From an uncultured Roseburia sp. (GTDB lineage Bacteria > Bacillota > Clostridia > Lachnospirales > Lachnospiraceae): a stretch of 56,700 nucleotides of DNA. Below the pieces are notes generated by a model. That model saw nothing but the letters and a program-made list of their open reading frames with translations. It was not told the origin of the DNA and did no database searches. The DNA lies in contig CAKQXQ010000014.1 in the NCBI GenBank assembly GCA_934292805.1, positions 1 to 56,700 of the forward strand, given 5' to 3'. Every line of letters begins with the position of its first letter. Position 1 is the first letter of the stretch. Below are positions 41,278 through 51,538 of the stretch, one piece after another. The translations under genes and the position numbers were made by a program.

Positions 41278-42462
41278 TTATCTTCTTGTATTCTTCAGGA
41301 AATCAGGAATCTTGATATCCATCTGCTGTACGGAGCTTTCCGGCTGACGTGGTCTCTGAATGCCTGAAAATGTAGGTGCCGGATTTGGCTGAACCGGTGC
41401 TGTATAACCAGCTGTAGGTCTTGGAACCGGATTCGGTGTAACCGGTCTTGTGCCTCCCATTGTACCAGCATTCTGATAATGCAATGGAGGAACAATCTTA
41501 CTTGCTGTACTTGCATTCTCAAGTCCTGTTGCAATCACTGTGATGGTTGCTTCATCTGTCATTGTCTCATCAAACTTCGCACCAAAGATGATATTGGCAT
41601 CATCTCCTGCAAGATCCTGTACATAACTTGCGGCATCATTAGCATCCATCAGAGAAATATCTCCTGAAATATTAATGATCACGTGACTTGCACCATTAAT
41701 TGTTGTCTCAAGCAATGGACTGGCAACTGCAAGCTTAACAGCCTCGATTGCCTTATCATCTCCCTTGGCAGAACCAATACCGATATGTGCAAGTCCCTTG
41801 TCCTTCATAACAGTAGAAACATCCGCAAAGTCAAGATTGATCAATGCCGGAAGATTAATAAGATCTGTGATTCCCTGAACTGCCTGCTGAAGCACTTCGT
41901 CTGCTTTCTTAAGTGCATCCGGCATGGTTGTACGACGGTCAACGATCTCTAATAATTTATCATTTGGAATAACGATCAGTGTATCAACAGATTCCTTCAG
42001 TCTGTCGATTCCGCCTGTCGCATTTAACATACGCTGCTTTGCTTCAAATTTGAATGGCTTGGTAACAACACCAACTGTCAGGATTCCCTGATCCTTAGCG
42101 ATCTTGGCTACCACCGGAGCTGCTCCTGTTCCGGTTCCGCCACCCATACCACAGGTAACAAATACCATATCTGCACCCTTAACAGCTGCTGCTAATTCTT
42201 CTGCACTCTCTTCAGCTGCACTCTGTCCAACTTCCGGCTTGGCTCCTGCGCCAAGTCCCTTGGTAAGCTTCTCACCGATCTGGATCAGTGTAGGTGCTTT
42301 ACAGAGCTGTAATGCCTGTTTATCTGTATTGATCCCGATAAACTCAACTCCACCAATATTCTCATCAATCATTCTATTTACTGCATTATTACCAGCTCCT
42401 CCTACTCCGATCACTATAATCTTTGCACTGGCATCTGCTTCTGTTGTCATAATCTCCAGCAA
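41278..42462 (-). CDS. ftsZ: Cell division protein FtsZ
   Basis: The 394-residue tubulin homologue forms the division ring. The GTP-binding signature GGGTGTGAAP is near residues 107-116, the T7 synergy loop region NLDFADVSTVM near 208, and the C-terminal binding peptide is DIKIPDFLKNTRR after a Pro-rich linker. The start is TTG at 42462, seven bases after GGAGG, giving the Clostridial start MLEIMTTEA. It is the last gene of the dcw cluster and also has its own promoter in the 182-bp gap after ftsQ. spoIIGA is immediately downstream. Confidence 0.97.
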   Translation of the reverse strand: MLEIMTTEADASAKIIVIGVGGAGNNAVNRMIDENIGGVEFIGINTDKQALQLCKAPTLIQIGEKLTKGLGAGAKPEVGQSAAEESAEELAAAVKGADMVFVTCGMGGGTGTGAAPVVAKIAKDQGILTVGVVTKPFKFEAKQRMLNATGGIDRLKESVDTLIVIPNDKLLEIVDRRTTMPDALKKADEVLQQAVQGITDLINLPALINLDFADVSTVMKDKGLAHIGIGSAKGDDKAIEAVKLAVASPLLETTINGASHVIINISGDISLMDANDAASYVQDLAGDDANIIFGAKFDETMTDEATITVIATGLENASTASKIVPPLHYQNAGTMGGTRPVTPNPVPRPTAGYTAPVQPNPAPTFSGIQRPRQPESSVQQMDIKIPDFLKNTRR

Positions 42463-42576
42463 GGTAGTTCCTCCTTCAATCTCCCTAAATTTATATCAAA
42501 TACGACAGCCGATTCCTATCTCTAGCTGTCAGCATTAAAAAACTTACTATATTTAGCGTTTTTACTCTTATATCTT

Positions 42577-42605
42577 ATAATATAATTTTTCCAGCAACAA
42601 ATCAA
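42577..42605 (-). promoter_or_regulatory. ftsZ promoter
   Basis: Minus-strand -35 TTGATT (42600-42605), a 17-bp spacer and -10 TATTAT (42577-42582). The leader contains a 6-bp hairpin GACAGC/GCTGTC (42504-42509 with 42525-42530) whose role is unknown. Confidence 0.7.
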
Positions 42606-42644
42606 CCGCTTTTTTAAAAAAAGTCAAGTTTTTTCCGGTTACTT

Positions 42645-43538
42645 TTACTGTTCTACCGCCTCTGCCGCATCTTCCGGCGCGGGAGCTGCATCTTCTGGCT
42701 TCTCTGCCGCGTCTTCTGCTGTATCTTCCGGTGTCTCTGCCTCATCTTCCGGTGTCTCTGTTGTTTCTTCCGGCACCTCTACTGGTATATCTTCTGCCCG
42801 GTCCCAGATAATGTCTGTTGTTTCCGGTGTCCATGTTTCAAGATGAAGGGTACCGGATAATCCGCTTAACTGCGGCAATATGATAGACAGCCGGATCACT
42901 TTCTGGGACAGGTTTTCTTCTGACCCGACATCCACCTGGATCGTTCCGTAATACAGCACCGGTTCCATATTGCTGTCATATTCGATTTCATCCGGAAGTA
43001 AATTATATTTTTTAAGAAGCTGCGTGAGATTCAGAAGATCTTTTAAAATCCCCTTTTTTTCCAGGGAAAGCTTTTCATAAAGCACAACCTCATCACATTT
43101 TACACCTGTGATCTTCGGAACTCCTTCGATCACATCGGAAGATGTTTCCACTACAAATCCGTCTTTATCAAAATAAGCGTTCTGACCAATGGAATCGATA
43201 TACAGATATCCGAGCATCCCCTTCTCATAAACCTTAATATGCACTGTCTTTGGATTATCAAGAGACACCTCCATTGTATCCACAAAAGGTACCTCGCCTA
43301 TATCTTTGAACCGGTACTTCAGATATACATACAGGGAATTCCAGGAATATTCATCATCTAAAAGCATCTGTTCGATCTGTTCCTGACTATATAGTTCATT
43401 TCCTTCCACTACAACATTTTCTACTACAAATACCTTTGTTACGATCAGTGCTGCGGCACCTGCCATAAGAAGCAGAACCAGTAACAGATACAGACCTATT
43501 TTTCTTCTTTTCTTTTTCTTTCTATCTTCTCTAATCAT
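42645..43538 (-). CDS. ftsQ: Cell division protein FtsQ/DivIB
   Basis: The 297-residue bitopic protein has one membrane helix (KIGLYLLLVLLLMAGAAALIV, about residues 12-32), a POTRA domain (VENVVVEGNELYSQEQIEQML) and the FtsQ/DivIB beta domain. It stabilises FtsL and FtsB at the divisome. The last 45 residues are a low-complexity Pro/Glu/Asp/Ala tail (ETPEDTAEDAAEKPED type) that is not part of the family core. It follows ftsW by 2 bp. Confidence 0.9.
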   Translation of the reverse strand: MIREDRKKKKRRKIGLYLLLVLLLMAGAAALIVTKVFVVENVVVEGNELYSQEQIEQMLLDDEYSWNSLYVYLKYRFKDIGEVPFVDTMEVSLDNPKTVHIKVYEKGMLGYLYIDSIGQNAYFDKDGFVVETSSDVIEGVPKITGVKCDEVVLYEKLSLEKKGILKDLLNLTQLLKKYNLLPDEIEYDSNMEPVLYYGTIQVDVGSEENLSQKVIRLSIILPQLSGLSGTLHLETWTPETTDIIWDRAEDIPVEVPEETTETPEDEAETPEDTAEDAAEKPEDAAPAPEDAAEAVEQ

Positions 43539-43540
43539 AT

Positions 43541-44659
43541 TTAATCAACTTCAAACTTAATTCCCTTGGCCACACTCAATGCCAATCCCATTTCTGAGAG
43601 AAGGAATAAAACCGAGGTTCCTCCATAACTGATAAATGGCAGTGAAATACCTGTGTTCGGGATTGTATTGGTAACAACAGCAATATTTAAGATCACCTGT
43701 ATCGACAGATGTGCCATGATACCGACTACGATCAATGCTCCATACAGATCCGATGCATTGTTTGCTATAATCATAAATCTCCAGATCATAAGTAAAAATA
43801 ACAGGATCACGCACACCGCACCAAACAGCCCCAATTCCTCGCAGATAACTGAAAAGATCATATCGTTCTGGGCTTCCGGAATAAACCCAAGCTTTTGCAT
43901 ACTTTCTCCAAGTCCCTTTCCAAACAGTCCTCCCGAACCGATCGCATAAAGTCCCTGCAATGTCTGATAACCTTTTTCGTAGGCTTCCGGATTCAGCCAG
44001 ATCTTAATTCGATCCATACGGTAAGCCTCAAAACTGATAAAAATAACTCCTACAATACCAACTGCTACTGCCATTAATACAAAATGTGAATACTTCGGGC
44101 TGGCAACAAAAAGCATACAGACTGCGATTCCAAGGATAATGATCGCTGTACTTAAGTTATTATATGCAACGACCGCCACAACAGGAAGAACGATCGCCAT
44201 AATTTTCACAAGGCTCATAAATTCTCCCATTTTTTTTGGTGTCTTATAAATTACGGTTGCCAGAAAAATAACAACCGCAAACTTTGCAAACTCTGATGGC
44301 TGGAAAGATAACGGTCCGATCCTGAGCCATCTCGCCTGCCCGTTCGCTTCTTTTCCGACAAAAATAACTGCCGTACAAAGAACAATTGCAGCCAGATAGG
44401 CAAGAGTGCTTACTTTCATCCAGAACCGGTATGGTATCTTTGACACAACATACATGCAAAAAATCCCAAGACCTGTTGCAAAAAGCTGTTTTTTCACATA
44501 ATAAGCAGCATCACCGAATTTATTTGCACCGGCATATGAGCTTGTGCTATACAACATGACCAGTCCGAAGCAGAGCAGAAAAATGATCAGAAACAAAAGA
44601 CTGTAATCAAAATATTTAATTGGCTTTTTTTTCCGTTCCGTCTGCTGTCTTCCTGCCAT
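43541..44659 (-). CDS. ftsW: FtsW/SpoVE-type peptidoglycan polymerase
   Basis: The 372-residue SEDS protein has about ten membrane helices. Conserved stretches include RWLRIGPLSFQPSEFAKF near residues 109-126, the PSE loop, and NTGISLPFISYGGTSVLF near 334-351. SEDS proteins polymerise lipid II into glycan chains together with a class B PBP. It is in the usual murD-ftsW order. FtsW and SpoVE cannot be separated by sequence alone. Confidence 0.94.
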   Translation of the reverse strand: MAGRQQTERKKKPIKYFDYSLLFLIIFLLCFGLVMLYSTSSYAGANKFGDAAYYVKKQLFATGLGIFCMYVVSKIPYRFWMKVSTLAYLAAIVLCTAVIFVGKEANGQARWLRIGPLSFQPSEFAKFAVVIFLATVIYKTPKKMGEFMSLVKIMAIVLPVVAVVAYNNLSTAIIILGIAVCMLFVASPKYSHFVLMAVAVGIVGVIFISFEAYRMDRIKIWLNPEAYEKGYQTLQGLYAIGSGGLFGKGLGESMQKLGFIPEAQNDMIFSVICEELGLFGAVCVILLFLLMIWRFMIIANNASDLYGALIVVGIMAHLSIQVILNIAVVTNTIPNTGISLPFISYGGTSVLFLLSEMGLALSVAKGIKFEVD

Positions 44660-44689
44660 CCATACTTCCTCATTTCTTTTTCTTATATC

Positions 44690-46051
44690 TTATTCTGCCA
44701 GATTTCTTACATATTCTTTAAAGATGCGTCCGCGTTCTTCATAATTATCAAACATTCCCCAGCTTGCACAGGCCGGAGAAAGAAGCACCGCATCTCCTTC
44801 TGCCGCATTGGCATAACAGGTATCGATTGCCTCTTCAAATGTATCACAGAGTATGATATCAAAAAAGCCATGCTTTCTGGCACACTCTGCAATCTTCTCT
44901 TTTGTCTGCCCGATCAGGACGAGTTTTTTCACTTTACCATCAAAGCTTTCGATCCATTCATCGTATTCTGACTGTTTGTCATAACCGCCGCCGATCAAAA
45001 GTGTCGGCCGGTTCATGGCACGGATTCCCTGGATTGCCGCATCCGGGTTAGTTCCCTTTGAATCATTATAGAACTTCACGCCGCGTTTTTCCGTAACATA
45101 TTCAATTCTGTGCTCTACTGCCTGGAAACGCTTCAGCACTTCCACGATTTTGTCCATCGGCACACCAAAACTCAATGACATCCCAACTGCTGCCATTACA
45201 TTCTCATAATTGTGCTTTCCGAGAATGTTCAGCTCGTTCACGTTGATCACTTTCTCCGCTGTGCATCCATTCGCATAGATAATATCCTCACCGTCAAGAT
45301 ATAATCCTTTATCCAGCTTTCGTTTGCTGCTGAAATATACAACTTTTGTGGAAAGTGTCTTACCAAATTCCCTGAGAACTTCATCTTCATAATTCAACAC
45401 ACAGGTATCATCTGCTGTCTGATTTTTGGTGATGCTCTCTTTTGTCTTAATGTAGCATTCCATCGTGTGATGACGGTTCAGATGATCCGGTGTGATATTT
45501 AAGATTGCTGTGACCTGTGGTGCAAATTCATGTGTTGTTTCCAGCTGGAAGCTGCTGATCTCTGCAACCGTAACTGTCTCATCTGTCGTGTCTGCTGCTA
45601 CGGAAGTATATGGGATACCGATATTTCCCACAACCTTAACATCCTTGAAATAATTTGCCATAATCTCTCCCACAAGAGAAGTGGTTGTTGTTTTTCCGTT
45701 CGTTCCTGTGATCGCAATGATCCTGCCTTTTGCAAAATGGTATGCAAGCTCGATCTCACCCCAGATAGGGATCTGTCTGTTTCTTAATTCACTCACCATT
45801 GGAATATCTGTCGGAACACCCGGGCTTAATACAACAAGATCAATGCGTGCCATATCCTCAGCCGTAAGTTCCTGGACAATGATCTCCACTCCACGGAACA
45901 CCGGATATTTCTCTAACAATGATGTAATATCCAGATCTTTGTTTCCATCAAATAAAACAACGGTAACTCCTTTTTTCTTAAGCAGTTCTGCGGCTGCCAC
46001 ACCGCTCTTACCAGAGCCGACAACTAAAACTCTTTTTCCTTCTAAATTCAT
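44690..46051 (-). CDS. murD: UDP-N-acetylmuramoyl-L-alanine:D-glutamate ligase MurD
   Basis: The 453-residue Mur ligase adds D-glutamate to UDP-MurNAc-L-Ala. It has the N-terminal Rossmann domain (VLVVGSGKSGVAAAELL), the ATP site ITGTNGKTTTTSL near residues 112-124 and HRIEYV near 306 plus NDSKGTNPDAA near 323. The ATG at 46051 (MNLEGKRVLVVG) has GGATGG as ribosome site; the upstream TTG would overlap the stronger AGGAG site. It follows mraY. Confidence 0.95.
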   Translation of the reverse strand: MNLEGKRVLVVGSGKSGVAAAELLKKKGVTVVLFDGNKDLDITSLLEKYPVFRGVEIIVQELTAEDMARIDLVVLSPGVPTDIPMVSELRNRQIPIWGEIELAYHFAKGRIIAITGTNGKTTTTSLVGEIMANYFKDVKVVGNIGIPYTSVAADTTDETVTVAEISSFQLETTHEFAPQVTAILNITPDHLNRHHTMECYIKTKESITKNQTADDTCVLNYEDEVLREFGKTLSTKVVYFSSKRKLDKGLYLDGEDIIYANGCTAEKVINVNELNILGKHNYENVMAAVGMSLSFGVPMDKIVEVLKRFQAVEHRIEYVTEKRGVKFYNDSKGTNPDAAIQGIRAMNRPTLLIGGGYDKQSEYDEWIESFDGKVKKLVLIGQTKEKIAECARKHGFFDIILCDTFEEAIDTCYANAAEGDAVLLSPACASWGMFDNYEERGRIFKEYVRNLAE

Positions 46052-46129
46052 CGTTTTTCCATCCAATCTCCTGTTTTTTCAGACAGGTCTGTTGATTTTA
46101 CAAGGTTTCTTTCTGTTATTTATATTGCC

Positions 46130-47098
46130 CTATAATCCGAGCAAAGCGATCATGCAGAGTAAAGCTGTTACAATCGCAAACACTGCAACGACTCTCGTCT
46201 CTGACCATCCACCAAGTTCAAAATGATGATGGATCGGTGTCATTCTGAAGATTCTCTTTCCAACACCGGTTTTCTTCTTCGTATATTTAAAATATGTCAC
46301 CTGCATTATAACGGATATCACTTCCACAAGATAAATAAGTCCGACGATCAGTATAAATAATGGCATCTGCAGCATGTAAGCTGTCGCTGAAACAAATCCA
46401 CCAAGTGCAAGAGAACCTGTGTCTCCCATAAAAACACTGGCTGGGTAAACATTAAAAAGTAAAAATCCAAGCAGTGCACCTGCCACTGCACAGGTGATCG
46501 GTTCGATCCCTGCATTTGTGCCGATTGCAACTACCGAGAAAAAGGTTGCCACCATAATGGTAACACTGGAAACAAGTCCATCTACACCATCTGTAAAGTT
46601 CACACCATTTACTGTGCCGATCACCGCAAAATACATAAGTGGGATGGCAGCCCAGCCGATATTTAAATAACGTCCGCCGGAAAACGGAATGAGCATTGTA
46701 AGTGCCACATCTGAATAACGCAGCATGTATACTGCAAATACTGTCGTAACAACAAACTGCAGGATCATCTTCTGCCATGGAAGGAGTCCGTCAGATCTTC
46801 GGAGCACCACTTTAAGATAATCATCTAAAAATCCGATCACGCCAAACCCGACTGTCATAAAAAGAATCGGGATGATCTTCGGATAATCCTTCACATAAAA
46901 AAGTGATGTGATAATAATACTTGCCAGTATCATAAGACCACCCATGGTAGGGGTTCCGTTTTTCTTCAGATGGGACTCTAACTCTTTACGTTCTGTCTGT
47001 CCGACTTTCAGTTTCTTTAAAAAAGGAATTACAACCGGTCCTAATATTGCACTGATAGCAAAAGCGATTAAAACCGGGATTACAATTTTTACATTCAT
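46130..47098 (-). CDS. mraY: Phospho-MurNAc-pentapeptide translocase MraY
   Basis: The 322-residue integral membrane enzyme transfers phospho-MurNAc-pentapeptide to undecaprenyl phosphate, making lipid I. It has ten predicted helices and the family signatures NGTPTMGGLMI near residue 47, GFLDDYLKV near 94 and NFTDGVDGLVS near 164, plus MTPIHHHFELGGWSE near the end. The ATG at 47098 follows GAGGTG; the longer upstream frame adds residues without support. Confidence 0.96.
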   Translation of the reverse strand: MNVKIVIPVLIAFAISAILGPVVIPFLKKLKVGQTERKELESHLKKNGTPTMGGLMILASIIITSLFYVKDYPKIIPILFMTVGFGVIGFLDDYLKVVLRRSDGLLPWQKMILQFVVTTVFAVYMLRYSDVALTMLIPFSGGRYLNIGWAAIPLMYFAVIGTVNGVNFTDGVDGLVSSVTIMVATFFSVVAIGTNAGIEPITCAVAGALLGFLLFNVYPASVFMGDTGSLALGGFVSATAYMLQMPLFILIVGLIYLVEVISVIMQVTYFKYTKKKTGVGKRIFRMTPIHHHFELGGWSETRVVAVFAIVTALLCMIALLGL

Positions 47099-47160
47099 AC
47101 TAAACACCTCTTGTATTTTTCTAACGTTCAATTTGCCTAACTAGTATACGTTATTTCATC

Positions 47161-48888
47161 TCATTTATCAAGGTAAGGTAAAATGTTTTCAAATATTTCT
47201 TTTGCCACAGGTGCTGCGATCGTTCCTCCGTAATAGATTCCCTGCGGATTATAAATCACAACAAGCACCAGCACTTTTGGGTCGTTTGCCGGTGCAAAGC
47301 CAAGAAAAGAAGAAATATATTTATGTGCACTTCTTGGTAATGTCTGTGACGTTGCCGTTTTTCCACCGATATCAAAGCCTTCTGCCCAGGCATTTTTTCC
47401 GGTTCCCTCTGACACAACCTTCTCCAAGAGAGACCGCATGGTCGCTGATGTCTCCTCACTGCATATATCCCCCTGTGTATCATAAGAAAACTGCCGCACG
47501 ATCTGTCCTTCCCCATCCGTCACCTCCAGTCCAAAATGCGGTGTGACCCGTATTCCTCCATTAATAATAGAAGAAACTGTTGTGACCAGCTGGATCGGTG
47601 TGATCTGAAAAGATTGCCCAAAAGATATCGTTGCAAGTTCAACCGGTCCAATATTTTCTTCTTTATGCATGATCGTCACAGCCTCTCCCGGCAGATCGAT
47701 GCCTGTTTTTGACAAAAGTCCAAACTGCCTGAAATATTTCACAAAACTGGCAGTTCCCAGACGAGTGCCAATATCTATGAAAACCGGATTACACGAATTT
47801 TTAATTCCGTCAACAAAAGTCTGCTGTCCATGTCCTATCGTCCTTGCACAACGGATTTTCCTGTCCTCGACAATCCGATATCCGGGACAATAAAAGCTGT
47901 CATCCAGCTTCACTACATTCTCTTCCAGTGCTGCGGCCGCCGTTATAATTTTAAAAGTGGATCCCGGTTCATAGGTATCATTAATGCACGGATTTCTCCA
48001 CATATTATTTAACAGCTTCTGTTTTTCCTCTTCTGTAGTTTCTCCCGATATTCCAGACAACGTAAATGGTTCGTTCAGATTAAATTCAGGATAATTTACC
48101 ATAGCATACACTTCCCCGGTGTTTGGATCCATTACGATCACAGAAACACTGTCCGCATCTTTTTTGGTATATACCTTTTCCGCCGCCTGTTGGCAATACA
48201 TCTGTATATTATAATCCATGGAAATACGAAGATCATTTCCATTCACCGGTTCAGCCCTGTGCTCCCCTGCATTTTCTATTTCAATCCCGCGTGCATCTGT
48301 AAGCGTGAGGATCTTCCCGTTTTTGCCTTTCAGATATGAATCATATTTCACTTCCAGCCCAAGGATTCCCTGATTGTCTGCTCCGGTAAACCCAAGTACC
48401 TTTGAGGCAAGTGTGCTGTATGGATAATATCTTTTATAATCCTCATCTACTTTAAGGCCACTTAATCCGTAAGCACGGATCCGATCTCCTGTTTCTTTCT
48501 CCACATTTGCTTTTACACGTTCGATCGAACTGACTTTCTCCACCCGTTTTCTTGCCAGCTCTTCCGATATTCCAAGTTCCTTTACGAGCACTTCGATCAC
48601 CCGCTCCGGTTCGCTGATCTGGTTATGTATCACTGATATCGTACAGACAGATCTGTTTGTGGCAAGCACTACACCATTGCGATCCAGGATTTTCCCTCTG
48701 GCTGCCTTGATCTCACGTTTTCGTTCATGAAGATTTTCTGCCTTGCTGCCATAATACTCAGAACAGAAAATCATAAGATAGAAAAGTCTTCCCATCAAAA
48801 ACATCATCGTAAATAACACGGTCAGAAACAGGATCATAATTTTTTTCCGATTAAAAGTCTTATTCCGAAACATAAAGAATAACCCCAT
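47161..48888 (-). CDS. Class B penicillin-binding protein (SpoVD/FtsI type)
   Basis: The 575-residue transpeptidase has an N-terminal membrane helix (about residues 16-37), the PBP dimerisation domain and the transpeptidase domain. Active-site motifs are STFK in EPGSTFKIIT near residue 304, SCN in NSCNPVF near 361 and KTA in GGKTATSQ near 510, where the usual KTG is KTA. It lacks a PASTA domain. It is one of two class B PBPs in the cluster; Bacillus has pbpB and spoVD in the same place, so one may serve the spore. Confidence 0.9.
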   Translation of the reverse strand: MGLFFMFRNKTFNRKKIMILFLTVLFTMMFLMGRLFYLMIFCSEYYGSKAENLHERKREIKAARGKILDRNGVVLATNRSVCTISVIHNQISEPERVIEVLVKELGISEELARKRVEKVSSIERVKANVEKETGDRIRAYGLSGLKVDEDYKRYYPYSTLASKVLGFTGADNQGILGLEVKYDSYLKGKNGKILTLTDARGIEIENAGEHRAEPVNGNDLRISMDYNIQMYCQQAAEKVYTKKDADSVSVIVMDPNTGEVYAMVNYPEFNLNEPFTLSGISGETTEEEKQKLLNNMWRNPCINDTYEPGSTFKIITAAAALEENVVKLDDSFYCPGYRIVEDRKIRCARTIGHGQQTFVDGIKNSCNPVFIDIGTRLGTASFVKYFRQFGLLSKTGIDLPGEAVTIMHKEENIGPVELATISFGQSFQITPIQLVTTVSSIINGGIRVTPHFGLEVTDGEGQIVRQFSYDTQGDICSEETSATMRSLLEKVVSEGTGKNAWAEGFDIGGKTATSQTLPRSAHKYISSFLGFAPANDPKVLVLVVIYNPQGIYYGGTIAAPVAKEIFENILPYLDK

Positions 48889-48934
48889 AAAAGTCTTCCT
48901 TGTATTTTATTCCAACTTCTATGAGGTTATGTTT

Positions 48935-51022
48935 TTATTCACTGTTACCGGCACCCGTTCCTGCCTCCTCGGCATTCACTCCGTCATTTTTGGCGTTATC
49001 TTCTTTATTTTCTTCTGCACCCGGAATGTCTTCCATCGCATCCGGCACATCATCTGTTCCTTCCGGTTCAGTCTCTGTTATATTTCCTGTTACACGGTCT
49101 GTCGTAGCTGCAGAGCCGGTATCTTTCCCGGTGATATCCCATCCGGAATGTAATCCGGTTATTTCTTCATCCGGATAAATATTCATATACGGTAGCACCT
49201 CTTCCAAAATTTCCCTTACGATATTCTGGGCAAAAGAACTGTGTGGCTGGTCTGCATCATTTGGCTGGTCTACAATACAGTAAATCATCAACTGTGGATC
49301 TTCAACCGGTGCAAATCCGATAAATGAAACAAGATAGTTTACACCGTCACGCGGCACTTTCTGTGCTGTTCCTGTCTTACCACCCATCGAATATCCATCC
49401 ACTTTGGCGGTATTACCGGTACCTGATGTAACCGTTGAATACATATATTGCTTTAATGTATCACATGTTGTTTTTGAAATTGTTTCACGGAGCAGCGTCG
49501 GTGATATATCACGGATCGTATTTCCATTCTGATCTGTGATTTTACTTACCACACGCGGCTGATAAAGCTTCCCGCCATTCACAACCGAACAGAATGCTGT
49601 TCCAAGCTGGATCATTGTTGTATTAAAGTTCTGTCCGAATGCATTTGTTGCAAGACTTAACTGGGATGTAGTATCCAGAGTGTAAATCAGTGAATCGGTT
49701 CTTGATTCACCCGGTAGATCAATGTTCGTCTTCTGTCCAAAGCCGAAGATCTGCTGATATTTTGTAAAGTTCTCCGCTCCGATACGGTAAGACATCTGCA
49801 TTAATGCATCATTGCAGGAATTCATTAATGTCTGCTCCAGTGTCTGCATGCCGTGTCCGCCTTTTCTGTAGGCAACACATTTTACAGTGAAACCACTCAG
49901 CTGTTCCGCTCCATCGCAGAAAAATGTATCGTAAGTAGAAATTGTTCCTGTTTCTAATCCTGCTGCTACTGTAAAAGGCTTTGCTGTCGATCCCGGCTCA
50001 TACGTATACGTCAGGCATACATTCTGCCACAGCTGGTTTAATGCGTCTAGCCTTGTATCCTTATCCATTGCGTCGATCTCTTCTTCTGTATAATATTCAG
50101 AAAGATCCCATGGATTACTCAGATCATAATTCGGATACTGTGCCATTGCAAGAACATCACCATTATTCGGATTCATGATCAGCACGCCGATCCTTGTTGC
50201 TCCGCCTTCTCCCTGTCTGTAATTGTCCTTATAAGCTTCATTGAATTCCTGGATTTTTTTCTCGGCAACAGACTGGATTGTTGCATCAATGGTTGTCACC
50301 AGTGTATTTCCATTTATCGCAGGCTTGATTGTTTTTTCAAAATTACTGTCCGAATTCAGATATCCGTACTGACGTCCGTCAATTCCGTTCAAAGTACTGT
50401 CATAATAGTTTTCCAGTCCGTTGATACCAAGATTGCCGACCGTTGTAAACCCTATGACAGAGCTTGCCAGTTTTCCGTATGGATATTGTCTCTGATATTC
50501 CTTTTCAAACCAGACACCTTTAATATTCGGATTTACCAGCTTTCCTTTTTCGTCCCTCTCCTCCTGGAGCGTTACAAACGGCTGGATCGTGTCATAAGAC
50601 AGTCTTTTTGCCAGCACGATATATCTGCTGTCCGGTGAGTCCTTCACATATGAATAAAGCTTCTCCCTGTCAAGATCCGGAAAGCAGGTCATAAGAGCTG
50701 TGATCGTCGGTTCGATGTATTTTTCATTGTCTGTAAGCACAGAACAGTCCAAGATCACATTATAAACTGCAATACTCGTCGCCAGAACAGTGCCTTTGGC
50801 ATCTACAATATCCCCTCGTTGAAATGGGATTGTCTGGCTGTCATACCCCTGCTGTGATAATACTATCTTTTCATATTTCTCCCCGCTTGTGTACTCAATG
50901 TACATCAGTCTTCCAATCAAACCGATCAATAAAAGAGAAATGACCGTAAACATCACGATCATTTTCTTTTGCATCCGTTTTGGAAACTTCAGCATTGGTT
51001 TTTTCTGTTTTTTTCCTGCCAT
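48935..51022 (-). CDS. ftsI: Class B penicillin-binding protein (FtsI/PBP2x type)
   Basis: The 695-residue protein has a membrane helix (MIVMFTVISLLLIGLIGRLM, about 20-39), a dimerisation domain and a transpeptidase domain with STAK in PGSTAKPFT near residue 345, SCN in NSCNDALM near 403 and KTG in GGKTGTAQ near 549. An acidic low-complexity tail of about 60 residues (from TGNITETEPEG on) follows. It cross-links septal peptidoglycan. It lies directly after ftsL, as pbpB does in Bacillus, so this is the likely division PBP. Confidence 0.9.
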   Translation of the reverse strand: MAGKKQKKPMLKFPKRMQKKMIVMFTVISLLLIGLIGRLMYIEYTSGEKYEKIVLSQQGYDSQTIPFQRGDIVDAKGTVLATSIAVYNVILDCSVLTDNEKYIEPTITALMTCFPDLDREKLYSYVKDSPDSRYIVLAKRLSYDTIQPFVTLQEERDEKGKLVNPNIKGVWFEKEYQRQYPYGKLASSVIGFTTVGNLGINGLENYYDSTLNGIDGRQYGYLNSDSNFEKTIKPAINGNTLVTTIDATIQSVAEKKIQEFNEAYKDNYRQGEGGATRIGVLIMNPNNGDVLAMAQYPNYDLSNPWDLSEYYTEEEIDAMDKDTRLDALNQLWQNVCLTYTYEPGSTAKPFTVAAGLETGTISTYDTFFCDGAEQLSGFTVKCVAYRKGGHGMQTLEQTLMNSCNDALMQMSYRIGAENFTKYQQIFGFGQKTNIDLPGESRTDSLIYTLDTTSQLSLATNAFGQNFNTTMIQLGTAFCSVVNGGKLYQPRVVSKITDQNGNTIRDISPTLLRETISKTTCDTLKQYMYSTVTSGTGNTAKVDGYSMGGKTGTAQKVPRDGVNYLVSFIGFAPVEDPQLMIYCIVDQPNDADQPHSSFAQNIVREILEEVLPYMNIYPDEEITGLHSGWDITGKDTGSAATTDRVTGNITETEPEGTDDVPDAMEDIPGAEENKEDNAKNDGVNAEEAGTGAGNSE

Positions 51023-51025
51023 TTA

Positions 51026-51535
51026 TTATTTCTCCGGAATCTCATTATACTGATTCATATAATCACTTTTATCTACCGAATAGTATACGATCTGATCCCC
51101 AGTCGCATAAAACATTCCAAGATCATTGATCGCTGTTTCCCTCACTGCATCAAGATCCACTGCTGTATTAATTCTCTTATACGCCTCATCATTATCTGCT
51201 TTTAAGTCTGCGATCTGGCTTTCCAATCTGGCTATTTTTGACATTCTTGTTGTGACATCTGACTGAAGCTTAATATATGCTCCGCAGAAAAGTCCGAACA
51301 CCGTGACTGCCATCGTCAAAAAGACAACGTAGCTTTTGCTCATGCGGAGTGCTTTTTCACGGTTTCTGACCGCTGCACGTTTTCTCCTTCGAAGCTCCTC
51401 TTCCTGCTCTCTTTGTATTCTTTCGTTCCGGTCGCGTCTGTAATCCGGTGCTGCCTGTGTTCTTCGCACAGTATTCCCATCAATATGATAAGATCCGTTT
51501 CTGTTGTAGTTATTCTGCATTGTTCTGTTTGTCAT
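51026..51535 (-). CDS. ftsL: Cell division protein FtsL
   Basis: The 169-residue bitopic protein has a long basic cytoplasmic segment (RRRKRAAVRNREKALRM), one membrane helix (SYVVFLTMAVTVFGLFCGAYI, about 68-88) and a leucine-zipper-like coiled coil (SKIARLESQIADLKADNDEAY). Sequence identity with named FtsL is low, so the call relies on topology and position between rsmH and the PBP gene. It would join the FtsQ-B-L subcomplex. Confidence 0.82.
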   Translation of the reverse strand: MTNRTMQNNYNRNGSYHIDGNTVRRTQAAPDYRRDRNERIQREQEEELRRRKRAAVRNREKALRMSKSYVVFLTMAVTVFGLFCGAYIKLQSDVTTRMSKIARLESQIADLKADNDEAYKRINTAVDLDAVRETAINDLGMFYATGDQIVYYSVDKSDYMNQYNEIPEK

Positions 51536-51538
51536 AAG